Assembly: GCF_000179775.1 (NCBI RefSeq) | Contig: NZ_AEEB01000026.1 | Coordinates: 62,001-126,000 of the forward strand | DNA length: 64,000 nt | Reading direction: 5' to 3' | Origin: Ahrensia sp. R2A130 | GTDB taxonomy: Bacteria; Pseudomonadota; Alphaproteobacteria; Rhizobiales; Rhizobiaceae | Shown here: positions 62,490 to 64,000 of the stretch, one piece after another | How positions within the stretch are numbered: the stretch's first letter is position 1 | Layout: each line of letters opens with the position of its first letter | Notes under the pieces: generated by a model | What the model saw: the letters and a program-made list of their open reading frames with translations, nothing else | What the model was told of the DNA's origin: nothing | Databases searched by the model: none | Made by a program: the position numbers and the translations under genes

Positions 62490-64000
62490 ATGGCCAAAGC
62501 CACCACACCAAAGAAGCCGACAGCAGCAAAAAAACCGGCCGCAAAGCCTGCAGCAAAGAAAACCGCAGTTAAGAAGACTGCGGCTGCGAAGCCGGTTTCG
62601 AAGCCTGCGGCAAAGAAGGTTGCAGCTGCTAAACCCGCTGCCAAGAAGGTTGCTCCAAAAGCAGCAGCGAAACCGGCGGCGAAAAGCTGGTTCAAGAATT
62701 ATCCCGCAGGCGTGCCCCACGAGGTGGACCTGTCGCAATACGCTTCGCTGGTCGAGCTGATGGAAGAGAGCTTTTCCAAATACCGCGACGACAACGCCTA
62801 CGTCTTCATGGACAAGTTCCTCACCTATAAGGAGCTGGACGAGCAGTCCGCAGCCTTTGGTGCCTACCTTCAAAGCCTTGGCCTCGTAAAAGGCGACCGC
62901 GTCGCCATCATGCTGCCCAACGTGCTGCAGTACCCAATTGCCTGCTGCGGTATCCTGCGCGCCGGTCTTATCCTGGTGAATGTCAACCCGCTCTACACCG
63001 AGCGCGAGCTTGAACATCAGCTGAAGGATTCAGGCTCCAAGGCCATCGTGATTTTGGAAAACTTCGCATCGGTTCTGGAAAAGGTCGTCGCGAAAACGCC
63101 GGTCAAACACACCATCGTTGCTTCCGTGGGCGACCGTCTCGGCATGCTGAAAGGCGGCATCGTCAACTTCGTGCTGCGCAATGTGAAGAAGCAAATCCCT
63201 GCTTACTCGCTGCCCGGCCACGTGAAATTCAACGATGCTATGAGCGGCGGCGCGGGTAAGAAGCTGACCAAGCACACGCTCGCCAGCGATGACGTTGCGG
63301 TGCTGCAATATACCGGCGGCACCACTGGCCTGTCGAAGGGCGCAACCTTGCTGCACTCCACACTGATCGCAGCCTTGCTGGCATCAGAAGAGTGGATCCG
63401 CCCCGGACTGGAGCGCAAAGGCGGCATCTCCGGTCAGATGACATCCATCTGCGCCTTGCCGCTCTATCACGTGTTCGCCTTCGTCTCCTGCTCACTGCTG
63501 GCGCTGCGGACAGGCGGCATGTGCGTGCTGATCCCCAACCCGCGGGATCTCGACGCCACGATCAAGGAAATGGCAAAGTATCCGTTCCACACGCTGCCTG
63601 CGGTCAACACGCTGTTCAACGGCCTCGCCAATCATCCTGAATTTGCCAAGCTCGACTTCTCGCAGCTTCGCATTTCCAACGGTGGCGGCATGGCTGTTAC
63701 CAAAGCGGTGGCAGAGCGCTGGCTCGACATTACCGGTTGCCCGATTTGCGAAGGCTACGGCTTGACGGAAACGTCCTCCGGCATCACCTGTAACCCGACA
63801 GACACCGACGCCTATACCGGCACCGTGGGTCTGCCCATGCCGGGCGTCGAAGTTCGTATTCTAGGTGACGACGGCAAGGAAGTTGCCACCGGCGAGCGCG
63901 GTGAAATCTGCATTCGCGCGCCGCAGGTCATGCGCGATTACTGGCAGCAGGAAGAGGCAACGAAAGAGTCCTTCACCAAGGACGGTTTCTTCCGTTCCGG
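62490..64000 (+). CDS. Long-chain acyl-CoA synthetase (FadD-like) with a Lys/Ala-rich N-terminal tail, partial
   Basis: Activates fatty acids to acyl-CoA; the gene runs off the window (503 codons seen). GGGAGG stands nine bases before the ATG at 62490. Residues 1-65 are a low-complexity tail with 20 Lys and 25 Ala in short units such as PAAKK and KPAAK, like histone H1 or PHA-granule proteins. From residue 66 (SWFKNYPAGVPHEVD) the usual FadD sequence begins. The AMP-binding motif YTGGTTGLSKGA is near residue 273, and GYGLTETSS follows near residue 425. No stop or frameshift is seen. It is divergent from the wax ester synthase gene; the 243 bases between them hold both promoters. Confidence 0.9.
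   Translation, partial: MAKATTPKKPTAAKKPAAKPAAKKTAVKKTAAAKPVSKPAAKKVAAAKPAAKKVAPKAAAKPAAKSWFKNYPAGVPHEVDLSQYASLVELMEESFSKYRDDNAYVFMDKFLTYKELDEQSAAFGAYLQSLGLVKGDRVAIMLPNVLQYPIACCGILRAGLILVNVNPLYTERELEHQLKDSGSKAIVILENFASVLEKVVAKTPVKHTIVASVGDRLGMLKGGIVNFVLRNVKKQIPAYSLPGHVKFNDAMSGGAGKKLTKHTLASDDVAVLQYTGGTTGLSKGATLLHSTLIAALLASEEWIRPGLERKGGISGQMTSICALPLYHVFAFVSCSLLALRTGGMCVLIPNPRDLDATIKEMAKYPFHTLPAVNTLFNGLANHPEFAKLDFSQLRISNGGGMAVTKAVAERWLDITGCPICEGYGLTETSSGITCNPTDTDAYTGTVGLPMPGVEVRILGDDGKEVATGERGEICIRAPQVMRDYWQQEEATKESFTKDGFFRS

Noticed and set aside
1-64000. tRNA, rRNA and CRISPR arrays
   Set aside because: No tRNA cloverleaf, rRNA core sequence or regularly spaced direct repeats were noticed by eye; a covariance-model scan would be decisive.

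Overview
The window looks like chromosome of an alphaproteobacterium, most likely of the Hyphomicrobiales (rhizobial) type. The grounds are moderately high GC, a pyrF - DUF1330 - DUF2852 string, a YgjP-type metallopeptidase joined to trpF-trpB-trpA, two phasin-type genes, a PrtD-type ABC exporter and several rpoD-like promoters. No rRNA, tRNA or CRISPR array was seen. Genus cannot be fixed from sequence reading alone.

Layout. 1-6.5 kb: two solute uptake systems, the end of a tripartite tricarboxylate transporter operon (TctC-TctB-TctA) with its FCD-type GntR regulator, then a TAXI-type TRAP transporter (binding protein plus fused permease). Between them lies a pair of perfect tandem FadR-like operators on a recognisable promoter. 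6.5-11.5 kb: a CmcI-like methyltransferase, an NAD-dependent epimerase, a HyuA-type protein and GalE. 11.5-15.3 kb: a bacterial ATP-dependent DNA ligase and its ligase-associated exonuclease, with an AT-rich Fic module wedged between them. 15.4-21.9 kb: housekeeping (FMN reductase, pyrF, DUF1330, DUF2852, YgjP-like peptidase, trpF, trpB, a 55-residue DUF2158 gene missed by length filters, trpA). 21.9-25.8 kb: a compact operon of Gfo/Idh/MocA oxidoreductase, IolC, IolB and a class II aldolase, the lower half of inositol catabolism without iolD or iolE beside it. 26-31 kb: PrtD-like exporter, phasin, DUF445 protein and a second phasin-like protein.

31-41.3 kb is a decayed accessory island: broken IS3-type elements, a frameshifted phospholipase D-like gene, an apparently intact HipB/HipA pair, a broken gene of unknown family, and gene remnants (DUF932, WYL regulator, EamA transporter, zinc alcohol dehydrogenase). 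REP-like palindromes sit inside one transposase. 41.3-46.7 kb is a large CheB-CheR-PAS-histidine kinase with two single-domain receivers. 47.4-49.9 kb is a RimK ATP-grasp operon (retropepsin-like protease, RimK, AstE/AspA deacylase). 50-53.6 kb is a pqiA-pqiA-pqiB-pqiC lipid-transport operon.

53.7-60.5 kb is a second accessory stretch: a diverged copy of the 3' end of the second phasin-like gene with its hairpin-rich downstream region, an AbiTii-domain protein, and a DJ-1/DUF1272/GlxA cassette bracketed by two directly repeated paiB copies, one truncated. The window ends with storage-lipid genes: an alpha/beta hydrolase preceded by a perfect 18-bp palindrome, a wax ester synthase/diacylglycerol acyltransferase, and a divergent acyl-CoA synthetase carrying an unusual Lys/Ala-rich N-terminal tail. 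Together with the phasins this suggests an organism that stores polyhydroxyalkanoate and neutral lipids.
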